Source of the DNA: Gordius sp. MW1 | Lineage: Eukaryota > Nematomorpha > Gordioida > Gordea > Gordiidae | Reading direction: 5' to 3' | Length of the DNA stretch: 64,000 bases | Assembly: GCA_964036665.1 (NCBI GenBank) | Contig: OZ038526.1 | Coordinates: 9,052,001 to 9,116,000, forward strand | In this document: piece after piece, positions 45,915 through 57,700 of the stretch | Numbering within the stretch: position 1 is the first letter of the stretch | Layout: the number at the start of each line of letters is the position of its first letter | Program-made: the position numbers and the translations under genes | Notes under the pieces: generated by a model | What the model saw: only the letters and a program-made list of their open reading frames with translations | Databases searched by the model: none | What the model was told of the DNA's origin: nothing

Positions 45915-46317
45915 AAGAACACTTGCCCGTTAAAATATTACATGTAGAACATGTATTTATTTAATGATTATGCGTGTATGTATCTATTTATATATCACTT
46001 ATATCACCAATAAAAATCAGTAAATAGTATACAAAATGGTTTAGAAATTAAAAAAAATTTTACCCCCCCCCCCGGAAATTGAAAATACACCCCCGGAGCA
46101 TTTTTTCTGAAAGAAACCCTGAGGCTTAGTATGAAAGAAAATATATATGCAGCAATAAAAAAGTTAATCTTCATATATTATATGCTTAATATATGTTTTT
46201 GCAACCTTTTAAAGCGTTATAACGTGATTAAATATAAAACTAATTAGTTATAAGCATGCTTTGCAAATTTGAATTACATTTAGATTGGTTGTAGATTCCG
46301 TGAGCGATAGACCAGTT

Positions 46318-46908
46318 GGGCCCACCACCCCTTACATTGTAAACTTAACAAATTCCGTTTCATTCGCCATCAAAAGATCAACCTTTTGATTCAAACCGCT
46401 TTACTAAAAGCCGGCTTCCCTTCTATTCTCGAACCATCTGAACCCACTCTTGAGGGTAGAATGCGCCCCGATGGAACATCCACAATTTCATGGGACGATG
46501 GTAAGTTCCCATCTTGGGACTTTACCTGCATCGACGTATTTGCACCCTCTAACAATAACGCTGACCCAATAGCTCTAGCGAAAGCACGCAAAACTCATAA
46601 ATACCGTAATATAATTCCTTCTAAAATTTTTATCCCTATCGTGGCTTCTTGTTCTGCCACCTTTGGCAAACAGGCATTAGCCTTCTTTAAATTGATGGGA
46701 AAGAGATTTCCCGAAGGAAAATACTCAGCAAGTTTTCTTTTGCGCCAAAAAATAGGAATTTTAATAGCCAATTACAATTATAAGGCATTTTCCGACACCT
46801 GGCCTCTGGCCCTCGATGAAACGCTTTTTATTTATTTATTGATCGTGTTTTATATTTTTCATATATATTGTAGATTCTACCTAATAAAAATTTTTAACAA
46901 AAAAAAAA
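46318..46908 (+). pseudogene. 5'-truncated LINE ORF2 3' end with poly(A)
   Basis: In frame with the Met at 46386, reading starts upstream (HHPLHCKLNKFRFIRHQK) and continues FPSILEPSEP, MRPDGTSTISW, WDFTCIDVFAPSN and SASFLLRQKIGILIANYNYK, the conserved C-terminal region of a LINE ORF2. It ends with AATAAAA and a short poly(A) near 46900. The family matches the 12009-12285 insertion (FGKQA, SASFLL, GIL.). Confidence 0.85.
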
Positions 46909-48236
46909 TACAGAGTGAATTTAGAGGGATATGTAAAAATGCGAAAAAATATTATTATATTTTTCCGAATATAGGATGTTGTTAGCCAATTTTAAAGTTA
47001 AAATAATGCCTTAGATCTTTAAAAAATAAGCAATTAAAATACGTTTAAAGGGAAATAAATAAGCCCTGTCTCTACATAGCATAGAATTCTTAAATTTTAT
47101 AGCAAAAAAAGTTTTAATATGCTTGTCCATTTTTGACACAAAGGGGTTTAATGTAAGACTCTCATACTCTGACTAGTAGGTATATTGCATTTATTGATTA
47201 TTAGTAGCCTACCGTGTGTAAGTATTTGCAAATTTTTATAAAGCATATTTTTTTTTATTTGACGTAAGAACCTTTTAAAAAACGAAGTGTTAAAATTGAA
47301 AAAAAAATTATGTTTTAAAAGCGTCGCATGTGTCATCTATTAAAAGTGGCCAGCTATCGGCCAGGGATTTAAAATTGTACTTTGCTATAAAAATACCAGT
47401 TTTTTATTTAAGTAAAAAATTTGTAGAATATTTAGAGGGGGGTAGCGACGGCTGATTTCTTTGAAAAGCTTAATGGCGTCCGGACCAAAAATCCCAGAGC
47501 ACGAGGGAACAATAGGGGTAAAGTTATTAAAGGGAAAATCCCTAAATTAAATGAATAAATACCAAATTAAATTCTTAAATTGCATAGCAATTAATAATTA
47601 AAAATCAATTTGTGCCTATAAGTGATGTAACGACTTCATGTACAAATAATTCAGAAGCAAACGTAGTCCTACATATCTTTTCCTTTTAATGTTCCTTTAC
47701 TAAATACCAAAATGATGAAATAAGCTTGATACGCAATTAACCGCGGTAAGCTTATGTTCATATTTTTTGAGACAATCGCATACTAGGAATATAACAAATT
47801 TTTACGAAAGACTCAGTAATAAATGTTTGGCTAGAGTGAGGAGTTGTTGGGCGTGATCAAGGTTTGAGGGAAAATATGGCAGTTTAAGCTGGAATTCAAG
47901 GCTAATGACTGTTTTCCAGAGTTTTGATAGTTGTGTGCGCCTAAATTTATTCAGCGATTTTCTTCTATTTTAGGTTAATTATATACAGTGCCGTACCGCG
48001 GATTTCGGAAAAAAATTATTTATTTTCAAATATCGCATTATAATAACTATTATGAAATGAGTGTTACTTAATTAACTATGAGGATTTATATTCTACAACC
48101 AGTGCTGTACGCAAGGGAAGGGTTTTGGGGTTATAACCTCCCCCCCCCCGCGGACAAAAATTTATAAAACTTATGTAATGCAATACAAAATTTAATAAGT
48201 ACAATAGCGGCGTAATACTAAATTTTGCTTATAAAT
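46909..48236. other. AT-rich spacer
   Basis: No gene recognised. A single GCATAGCAATTAAT module at about 47580 recalls the complex repeat unit. Confidence 0.45.
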
Positions 48237-48410
48237 CATAAGCGTAGCCAAGGGGGAAGGGGGGGGGGCAGGGAAGGGCGGCTGCCCCCCTATAGATCCA
48301 TAATTTTGTTGAAATATATTAAATCATGGCTACAATTTCAAAAAATGTTCACCTAGCCCCTCCCTAAATCATTATCGCCTCCCTATAATTTTAATGCTGG
48401 CTACGATCAG
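48237..48410. mobile_element. Decayed CATGGGCGTAGCC-family MITE
   Basis: Starts CATAAGCGTAGCCAAGG and ends GCTGGCTACGATCAG, with the family interior (GGCTGCCCCCC, CCCCTCCCTAAATCATTAT). Termini carry substitutions and no target duplication is recognisable. Confidence 0.7.
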
Positions 48411-49919
48411 GAAATGAATGAATTTCTTATAAAAAATTTATTTTTGCTGACAAGCAACATAAATATCTATTCCTATATCTTTACATTATTGGGAATAATG
48501 TTGCGAATAAAATGATTTTACATAAGGTGACAGAACGTCAGAAATAACGCTATTAATAAATTAATATTTGTATCCACTAAGAATTGAAAAAAAATCAATT
48601 TTGGATCTATTCTGAGCCCCAACTTGGCTTCTACTAAAATGATCGGGCTTTTCAAATATTTTGAATAATTTTTTTTTAACTGCAAAGCCCAGAATTTTAA
48701 TATAGAATTAAAAATATGATAAATCCATCGTTGCAAAATAATTTAATTTTTAACAAATCATTTATCGAAATTTTTATGGTTTTTCTCATTTATTAGCAAT
48801 TAATTTTATTGTATGCTACAAGATAAATTCATAAGCAAGACTCTAAATTCGCCTAAGCAGTTTTATTAAAAACAAATTTAGAACCTTAATTGTTAATCTA
48901 CAATCACAGGCATTAAATCCTGTCAAGTAGAAAAGGGGAAACAACTGAAAAAGAATTTTATAGAGGAATTTCATGTTAGTTTTAAAAGTTGGCATTTATT
49001 ATCGAGATAATTTGTTGTTTTTTTATTATTGGAACAAAAAGGACAATTACAAAGTGAGACTTCACATCAACATAATAATGTGTTGTGTTACATTAATACC
49101 AAATTAGCTTTTTATGTTCTCATCTTCTTTAAACCAGCCTCAATAGAATTTGAAATTTAATTTTGGCTGGACAAACTCACATGGATGCTACATTACGCAT
49201 ATTGCTCTTTAATCAAATTGCATAAAAAAAATTTGTTTATAAATTTTTGATTTGAAGAAAAAATTTGAAAACCCCCTCCAAAATAAAATCCTGCGTACGC
49301 CCCTGATTATATACTTTCATTATTTTGCTGTAATTTACACATACATGTCCAAAATTGGAGTAATCATTAATTTGTGTTGTAAAATCTTATTTATTTCAAT
49401 ATTTAAGTGTCAAAAAAAACTGTGATAAAGTTTTAAAGATCGAAAAGCACTTTTATACAAAACATGTTGACCATGCAGTTGCGTAGGGAAGGGGAAGTGA
49501 ATTTGATCCCCCCCCCATTGGCAAAATAAATCCATTTTTTTCCAATCTATCTGGAAAAACTCAATGATATCAATAAGACACTTGTTAATATTGCTCTTAT
49601 AGAAATAATTAATTACCTTATTAGTTTGAGATTAAATTCTACATAAAAATCTACTAATTTTTAAACTATTTATACAAATATTTTCCATCCCTTGTGCGTG
49701 TTTTAAAATAAAAATTGTTATCTCTTTATAAAACTATCTCAACTTCTAAAATAAAAGAGGAATATGCTAATAATACACGCTCAATTTTTGTAACAAAGAA
49801 CTGATAAAATTATTTTTTAGGCGTTTGACATGCTTATCTACCATTTATAAACCTTTTATAATTGCGAGTGTTAATATTACTAGAGAAGTCTATAATAATA
49901 AAAAAACCAATGAATAATA
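48411..49919. other. AT-rich spacer
   Basis: No gene or defined element. Short fragments with CCCCCCCC next to AAATCC and CGTACGCCCCTGAT (49296) look like scraps of the MITE family. Confidence 0.4.
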
Positions 49920-49927
49920 CTCAAATT

Positions 49928-50086
49928 CATAGGCGTAGCCAAGGGGAGGGGGCGGCTGCCCCCCTCTAAATCCAAAAATTTGTTAAAATTCATTAAAATT
50001 ATGGCTAAATTTTAAAAAAATTATCGTTCTGCCCCTCCCTAAATCATTTTTGCCCCCCTCTAATTCCAAAGCTGGCTACGCCCATG
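49928..50086. mobile_element. CATGGGCGTAGCC-family MITE (159 bp), intact
   Basis: Termini CATAGGCGTAGCCAAGG and GCTGGCTACGCCCATG. Exact 8-bp duplication CTCAAATT at 49920-49927 and 50087-50094. The cleanest short copy of the family in this window. Confidence 0.93.
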
Positions 50087-50340
50087 CTCAAATTAAACGA
50101 TAATTTTACAAAGCGTTTTGCACGTTTCATTGCACGCGTTATTTATAAATTTACTTTAAAATATATTTCTTTTGAATTTGAGTTTCTAATTCAAGATGGA
50201 TTGATGATGAAATTCAATTCAGACTTAATAATCCTCATGGGTTGGTAAATTAAGTTTTAAATTCTACCTTTAGAAGATCATTACATAGCCAGCATTATTA
50301 AAGCAATAAAGTTGGCATTAGCAAAGTTAAAATTATAAAA

Positions 50341-50947
50341 GAGGCCTGGATGGGATTTTTGTTAAGAAAAATTACGGAACGAACTTGGGCAGGCTTTAAG
50401 GTAACCAAGCGGGCTCGGGTAGGGTTTGGCTAGAAGTATAGCCGGATCTGCCCATCAATGTTTATTTTGTATAATGTATAATATACATCGTGTTTATTAA
50501 ATTCTAAAATTATAAGGTTTTCTTAATAATGATTTAATCAATATTAATTTTTCTCGTCATTAATATCTAAAATTTATAATAAAAAATGAGTGGATCCCGA
50601 AAGTTTTTACCTTTAAATAAGGTTAAAATTTGACAAAACTAGGTTATTTTTGTTAAATAAAATCACCTTGCAGTTTCCAATTATTGACTGACTAATTGGT
50701 TTTGTGCACCTAAAAGTGCTACTAGATAAAGTTAAACGGCGTGTCGATTATTAAAAGAAATAAATTGAAGAGTTTCAACATATAAGTAGATTATTATTAT
50801 TTAATATTGACAAAAAATTCGCATTTAAAAAAGCAGAAAAATATACAATAATCGGGAAGGGTCCGGGCTAGGCTGGACCCGTTCTTTGCAAAAATTTAGC
50901 GGGCCGGACTCGGGCCCATATTTTTAACAAGCCCATGCAGGGTGTGA
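50341..50947. mobile_element. GGCCCG-type MITE, decayed
   Basis: Starts GGCCTGGATGGG and ends CCCATGCAGGG, with GCGGGCTCGGGTAGGG and GCGGGCCGGACTCGGGCCC blocks near the ends and an AT-rich core. No clean target duplication. Confidence 0.55.
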
Positions 50948-51787
50948 GTATTTAAAATTTTCGTATCGTTGGGGCAATTAAGCCTAAAAGGCCCGTGAAT
51001 TCTCTATTTCAAATAATGACCCTGGTTAACTTATTTAGAAAAATTTAAAGAAGCTCTTTGATAATTGCGTCTTTGGAAAAAAGGCCATAGGCGGAATTAA
51101 GTCACGAAATTGAAATAATTAAACTGTTTTTACTAAATGCAGATATTAAATGTATGTAATGTTAATTACCATTTGTTTAATGGCAATTTTTTGACACAAA
51201 AATTATAACCAGCCACCTGCCCACCACTGTGGCCATAAGACCTAATAATTATTATGCTTAAGAATCGATTATAATAAAAAAACGGGTGATTAATTTTTTA
51301 TTGTTAATAATTTATTAAAAGATCTTCCTTTTGCTTTATCATTAAAAATTCGGCGTTAAAAGGCTCATTTTTAATCAAATATCCTTCCAAAAGAGAAAGC
51401 GATGACTAAATCTTACAAAACGTTTATTTATACACTAATTTAACGCTAACCCTAAATTAATTGCTATGTATGTTTTAATGGCACGATGCATAATGAGAAC
51501 TAAGGTGGGGAGAGCATGAAGCTCTTACAATTTACGCAAAAATGATTACTAATCGGTGATAATTGTTATATCGACACACAGATCGTCAACAATGTTAGAT
51601 TACAATTGTTTCGGGGAACGAGGGAGACAATTTCCTAATCATCTTATAAAAGATTTTCAAAGTACTTTTAGGTAACGCTTTAGTCCAACAATTTTTCCAG
51701 CCTAATTTTCATCAAGCTTTCTTATACATTTTTGCCAACTAAATACAACGAATTTTGAGTGCAAAATTTGGAAGTTCTTGGGCGCTG
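50948..51787. other. Spacer downstream of RSF1
   Basis: No other gene. On the minus strand AATAAA occurs near 51421-51428, about 360 bp after the RSF1 stop, and could serve as its poly(A) signal. Confidence 0.4.
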
Positions 51788-54700
51788 CTACCATATTGAG
51801 GTTTTGGGGATGACGTTATTGAGGAGGGCGTTGACTTCGATGACCGTGATACTCGGTTCGGGCACTAAGCCCGTCTGACGATGGACGGGGTGTGGTGGAG
51901 AGGTCAGGGTGCGAGGGCCGCCCGGAGGTCGGACCAAGAGACCGTTACCGCTATTCAAGACAGGAAGGATGATGCAGTTGGAGGGAGGGCGCGCTCGTGG
52001 GCGGACCACGAGCGTTTTGGGAAGGGGTGAGGGAGTAGGAGTGAGGGTGGGTGCACGGGTGGGCCCGGGATACAAAGATGTCATGTGACATAGGTTGAGA
52101 AGGGGGTGAGAATCGGCCTGAGGATGGGTTTTAGGGGTCGGTGGTGGTTTGTAGTAGGAGATGGGGGCCGTAGATAATGCTTGGCCGGCGTCGTCGCTCA
52201 CAAGCCTGGTCATGAGGGAGGGGTTGGGTGCATCGGGGCGAGGTTCGGGAATGGCTAGTTGGTGCAATGGTTCGTTTGGCAACGTTGGGCCCGCGATGGT
52301 GCCATAATCCTTTTTCGTCTCGGACGCTCCCTTGGTTCGTATAGCCTGATGACTTTTGCTCATGAAATAGCCGTCGTCGAACGCGTTGGGTTTCGCATTG
52401 ATGTTACGATCTGTGTATAAAGGAGTGTTGACATGAAATAAAGTCATTTTTTAACTCGAAAGGCAAGAAAGATTGTCGGACTAACGGCGAAAACAACCGA
52501 AGAAAATATATTAAAACCGTGACTCTAAACCTTTTTAAAGTGATTAAAGATTGTCCTAATTATTGGAAGCGTGAGTCAAAAATGGCAAAAAGACAGGGAG
52601 GCACAAGAATAAAAATCAACTGGAATACTTTAATGTATAAATAATCGCAACTCTAAAGTCAGTCCCTCAACAGTTTTACGGAGCGTTCGTGATGACGCGC
52701 GAAGCGAAAAAAGGCGAAGTGAATATTTGGGCTAATTTATCAGACTCTTTTTTCTTTTTTCTTAATATCTTTATATTCATCGTTAAATTTATCATATATA
52801 ACGAAAATAACAATTGTGAATATGAGACGTTCATAATGAAACCGCAGACGATTATTTTCGCCCGCGGCAAAAAGCTAACGAAAATAAGATACAAATCATT
52901 TTGTACTTTTCGCGCGATGGTTAAAAAATTGAATTTGGTATGTATGTTATTAATTGCTATGCAATTTATGGGCTCGTTTTTGGTTGTCCGTTGTCCGTCC
53001 GTTGTCCGTTGTCCTCCCTATCTATTTGCATTGGGTATATTAGGTTATCGCTTTTTAATTGCTATGCATGAGAAAGAGGTGCCCCACCCCTCATCTCTAT
53101 CTCATACATAAGAGGTGCCCCACCCCTCATCTCTATCTCCCTCGGTGTGTTATATATAAGATTTGTCAAATTATCTATTACATAATAAACATAAATAAAA
53201 GTTGTTTACTTTTAATTGCTATGCAATTTAACTAGTTATATAATAAACATAAATAAAAGTTGTTTACTTTTAATTGCTATGCAATTTAACTAGTTTTTGT
53301 TATATAATAAACATAGATAAAAGTTGTTTACTTTTAATGCTATGCAATTTAACTAGTTATATAATAAACATAAATAAAAGTTGTTTACTTTTAATTGCTA
53401 TGCAATTTAACTAGTTTTGGGGTTAGAATCCCGGAGTTTTTTTGACTCTTATGATTGTTCTTGTTACTATCATTGATAATAAGAATTTTTGGCCGTCCGC
53501 TGGCTGCTGACCAATGAAAAAAATGACCATTGGCCAAATTGTGAATCGAAATTATTTTTTTCGTTTTTTTTGATTATTATGATTGTTCCTGTTTCTACCA
53601 TTGCTATTATGACTTTTTGGCCGTCCGCTGGCTGCTGACCAATGTTATATAATAAACATAAGTAAAAGTTGTTTACTTCTAATTGCTATGCAATTTAACT
53701 AGTTTTTGGGTTAGAATCCCGGAGTTTTTTTGACTCTTCTGATTGTTCTTGTTACTATCATTGATAATAAGATTTTTTGGCCGTCCGTTGGCTGCTGACC
53801 AATGAACAAAATGACCATTGGCCAAAATGTAAATCGAAATTATTTTTTTCGTTTTTTTTGACTATTATGATTGTTCCTGTTACTACCATTGCTATTATGA
53901 CTTTTTGGCCGTCCGCTGGCTCCTGACCGATGGAAAAAATGACCATTGGCCAAAATGTGAATCGAAATTATTTTTTTCGTTTTTTTTGACTATTATGATT
54001 GTTCCTGTTCCTACCATTGCTATTATGACTTTTTGGCCGTCCGCTGGCTGCTGACCAATGGAATAAAATGACCATTGGCCAAAATGTGATTCGAAAACTT
54101 TTTTTTCGTTTTTTTTGACTATTATGAATTTATATCCACTTTTACCGTGTCCTGGCTGCTGACCAATGGAAAAAATGACCATTGGCCAAAATGTGATTCG
54201 AAAATTTTTTTTTCGTTTTTTTTACTCTTATGAATTTATATCCACTTTTACCGTGTGCTGGCTGCTGACCAATGGAAAAAAATGACCATTGGCCAAAGTG
54301 AGCATCAAAATTTTTTTTTCCGTTTTTTTTTGGCTATCATTGACTTATAGAGTATCTGTTGGTACTGAACAATAGAGAAAAAGTGACCATTGGCCAAATT
54401 TTTGATTTTTTAATTAAAAATTGTTCAAATTCAACAAAAAATTTCTCCCAACAATTATGCAAATTCTTAACATTGTGTTGTTTTATAATATAATGTTTGT
54501 TAGACCCATAATCACTAAAGGCCATAAAAACTAATGTAATACGCAACTAGAAGCAAACACTAAATCTAACCCTAACCCTTGCCTATATTACATTTTGCCT
54601 ATAATGGAAAATTTGTATAAATAATTAATTAATCATTAGGCATTTAATACCCCCCTATAGGCATTCTCGCCCCTTCCCACCTTTCTCGCCCATAAATTGC

Positions 54701-57700
54701 ATAGCAAATATGATACATTTATACGAAGTACAGATGAGTCGTCCCCCCTTCCCTTCCCCTCTTCCCTTCCCTTCCCCTCTTCCCTTCCCTTCCCCTCTTC
54801 CCTTCCCTTCTCCCCCTTCCCACGAGGGCCGAAGGCCCGAGTATTTTTATATAATTTTATATGTTTATAGTATCATTACGATCTTATCATTAAATACCAT
54901 TAATATATAATAAATTTCACGATGAATATAAAGATATTAATAAAAAAAATGAAGAGTTTGATAAATTAGCCCAAAAATTAACTTCAAATTTTTTCGCTTC
55001 GCGCGTCACCACAAACGCCCCCTAACCCAAATACCAACCACTTAACACATTTCAATCAAAATTACCCAATTTATGGCGCCGGCTGCGAGTTGTTTTACGG
55101 GGCTTGTAGCCGTACTCGAACTCGCTACTATCGGAAGAGGATACACCGTACCGACGATCCTCTTCACCCATTTGCTCATCGAACCGATCCGGACGGCGTC
55201 TATTGCGCCTGGGCCTAATGTCAAGCTGTAGCGCGGGAGAAACCGGACTTGCCGCAAGCCGGTGAGTTTGGCTAGGCGGAGCGAAGTAGCTTTCAAATTC
55301 ACTGGGCTCGATGCTGGTGGCGAGGGGCTCGTGCTGGCGCGACTGAGTTTGGCTCTTGGGCAGCGTGCGCTCAGCTAACCTAGGAAATGTTGAAGGCAAT
55401 TAGTAAAGTCCTGCAAATCTCCGTCTAAATCTTTTTAATTTTTCCCTAAGGATCGAAAACACAATAGAATTTTTTCCCTAATATTAGGCAAATGTTTTAC
55501 ACGACCACAACGTGTAATATATTTGCTAATAATGGTTTTACAGAAGTAAACATGGCAGATGGAATTATTTGATTCCGAAACCGACGCTATAATAAGTATG
55601 CTAAGTCGAGTGCAGATACAAAACGTTAAATACGCTTTCTGATGCTGGTTTTTCAAAAATATGACTTAAGCAGATGCAGTTAATTGCTAAAGTGGGATTT
55701 TTCACAAGCCAGTTACAAAACATTTGAATATTTGTTTGTGTAGTTTAAGCTATAAACAAAGGTATGTTATTAACATGTTTTATTAATGTAAAATTGTTTT
55801 TAATATTTATTAAATTATGATAATTATAGTATACTTCCTTCTTTATTCAATCATTTATCAGTGTCTCAATGCGCATTTCAAATTTAAAAGTGTTAATGAT
55901 ATCATATCTAGGCATAATCCGCCCCATCCATGCCCTTCAAAAATCTAGCAACATTTAAGTTATTTAATACATATAAAGATAAGCTTTATTACAAATTTAT
56001 GTAAGATTTTATGTACATTCGATAAAAAATAAAAAATAAAATTATAATTCTTTTCCTTTATAAAATTTCACTGAAATTTGCATTCCACATCAATAAACTA
56101 AAACATTTATAAAATAGTGGAAAAGCAAAGAAGCTAAGTAACATTTATTAAGATATCTAAACCCAGGATTTCTAAAATTATTATTTGGCATATTACAAAG
56201 GCCACTAATGAAAAATAACTGCAGCTTGCCTCATTTAAAAATTATTGATCCTTGGAATATAACCATTATTTAGATTTGTAACGTATATATATTGTTTAAA
56301 CATTTCAGTAACAAAATTACAATATAGAAAAAGCAAAATAATTTTCTTACGGGCCCGGGCCCAGTTTATCCCGCTATTGTGTCCTATTCGATAATAAAGC
56401 CTAGGGCTAGAAAGTATGGCGTAAAGCGTGGCTCAAATTTAACAACCTTATAATACCACAAAATGCACAAAATTGCTAACAATGTTTTGACAACACGCCA
56501 TAACTTAGTTCATTCATATATTTTGCAAGCAAAAATAAATCTCTCTGAAACCAAAAGCTTTGGATCGTTCTTTCCAAAATCACTAGCATCGTGGTGAGAT
56601 ATAGTATTAATAGCTGATTTATAATTTGCGCATCCATTGATATTTCAGGCTGGGATAAAACATAAATGGCGGATCTTTATGGTAATCGAACCCTTGAACA
56701 GTCGGATGACAATAAATTAGCTAGAAGTAGGCCTCTGGGTAATATATTCGAACCCTTATGTCTAAATTTTGAATCGAATATTTACTTGCTGAGATTCGAA
56801 AATCCATATCCAATCTTTAAAAAGGATTCGATAAATAACTTACTTTAAATTTATTTTTGATAGACGAGGACTAATATAATTAAGCTGTTTTTAACTTTCC
56901 GCAAATTAGTTATTTTCCCGATCACTATTTAAATTTATAAGCACACACAAAATATATTAAATTTTTGTTTAATGTAATATGGACTTCAACTTCCAAAAAA
57001 TGTCAAAATTTTTGATAACATTTAGGTTAAACGTTGTTTAAAGTATGATACAATTTTCCTACCTACCTATTTTACTTTAACATATATTATTAAACTAAAA
57101 GTAATATATTTTTAACTGAAGAAGAAAAAAGTTAATGAGATCCTCTCACATAGAATGAATCATCGAATAACCTATGATCATTGGAGTTTTTTTTTATATA
57201 ATAGACAAAAACTGACAAATCAATGTTTTATCCGTTCGTTCGCCTTTAATATTTTTATATTAAATCTCGGTCTTTTTATAAATAAATATTTTAAGATGTA
57301 TGAATATATTTATTTGATTATAAGCATTTAAATAAACTTGAAAAACATTCGATTCTAATTCAAATCTTATTTTTTTTTTTCGAATCGAATTCGAATCCTT
57401 AATTTAATATTCCACGAATTTCGAATCGAATATTATATTCTTTAAAGCTTCAAATTCGAATCGAATAGATTCGATATCCAGAGGCGTAGCTAAAAGTAAA
57501 AAAAATTTCATTTATAAAACTTTCAACTCGCAACGTTGAACTTAATACTGTCATCACCAGACATGGCTTTTCCTCGAATAAATGATCTATCTTTTTGATT
57601 AAAGCGCAAAAAATTCGGGCATTTTGAGCAACCGAAGGGGTGAAGAAGCGGGACAACTTTTTTACCTTATTCCCTAAAAAACTATTTCTAGTTAATCATA

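Larger units (their letters stand above)
42974..46121 (+). mobile_element. hAT DNA transposon (3.15 kb) with long transposase ORF
   Basis: Exact 15-bp inverted ends CAGGGTTTCTTTCAG and CTGAAAGAAACCCTG, with exact 8-bp duplication AGGCTTAG at 42966-42973 and 46122-46129. Poly-G/poly-C blocks with CCCCCGGGG lie just inside both ends. It inserted at the edge of a short tandem duplication, since GAAAGAAAATA and GCAGCAATAAAAAA occur on both flanks. Confidence 0.96.

Noticed and set aside
46386..46985. 199-codon host gene
   Set aside because: The sequence matches a LINE ORF2 C-terminus with a poly(A) tail and a sister fragment at 12009-12285.
16175..54842. One giant 38-kb transposon bounded by copies B and C as inverted ends
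   Set aside because: Each copy has both of its own ends and copy C is a discrete insertion in another element; the outer flanks share no duplication.
56666..56848. ORF of 60 codons in RSF1 intron 14
   Set aside because: Lies across the edge of a MITE with ATTCGAATC repeats; no similarity or codon signal.
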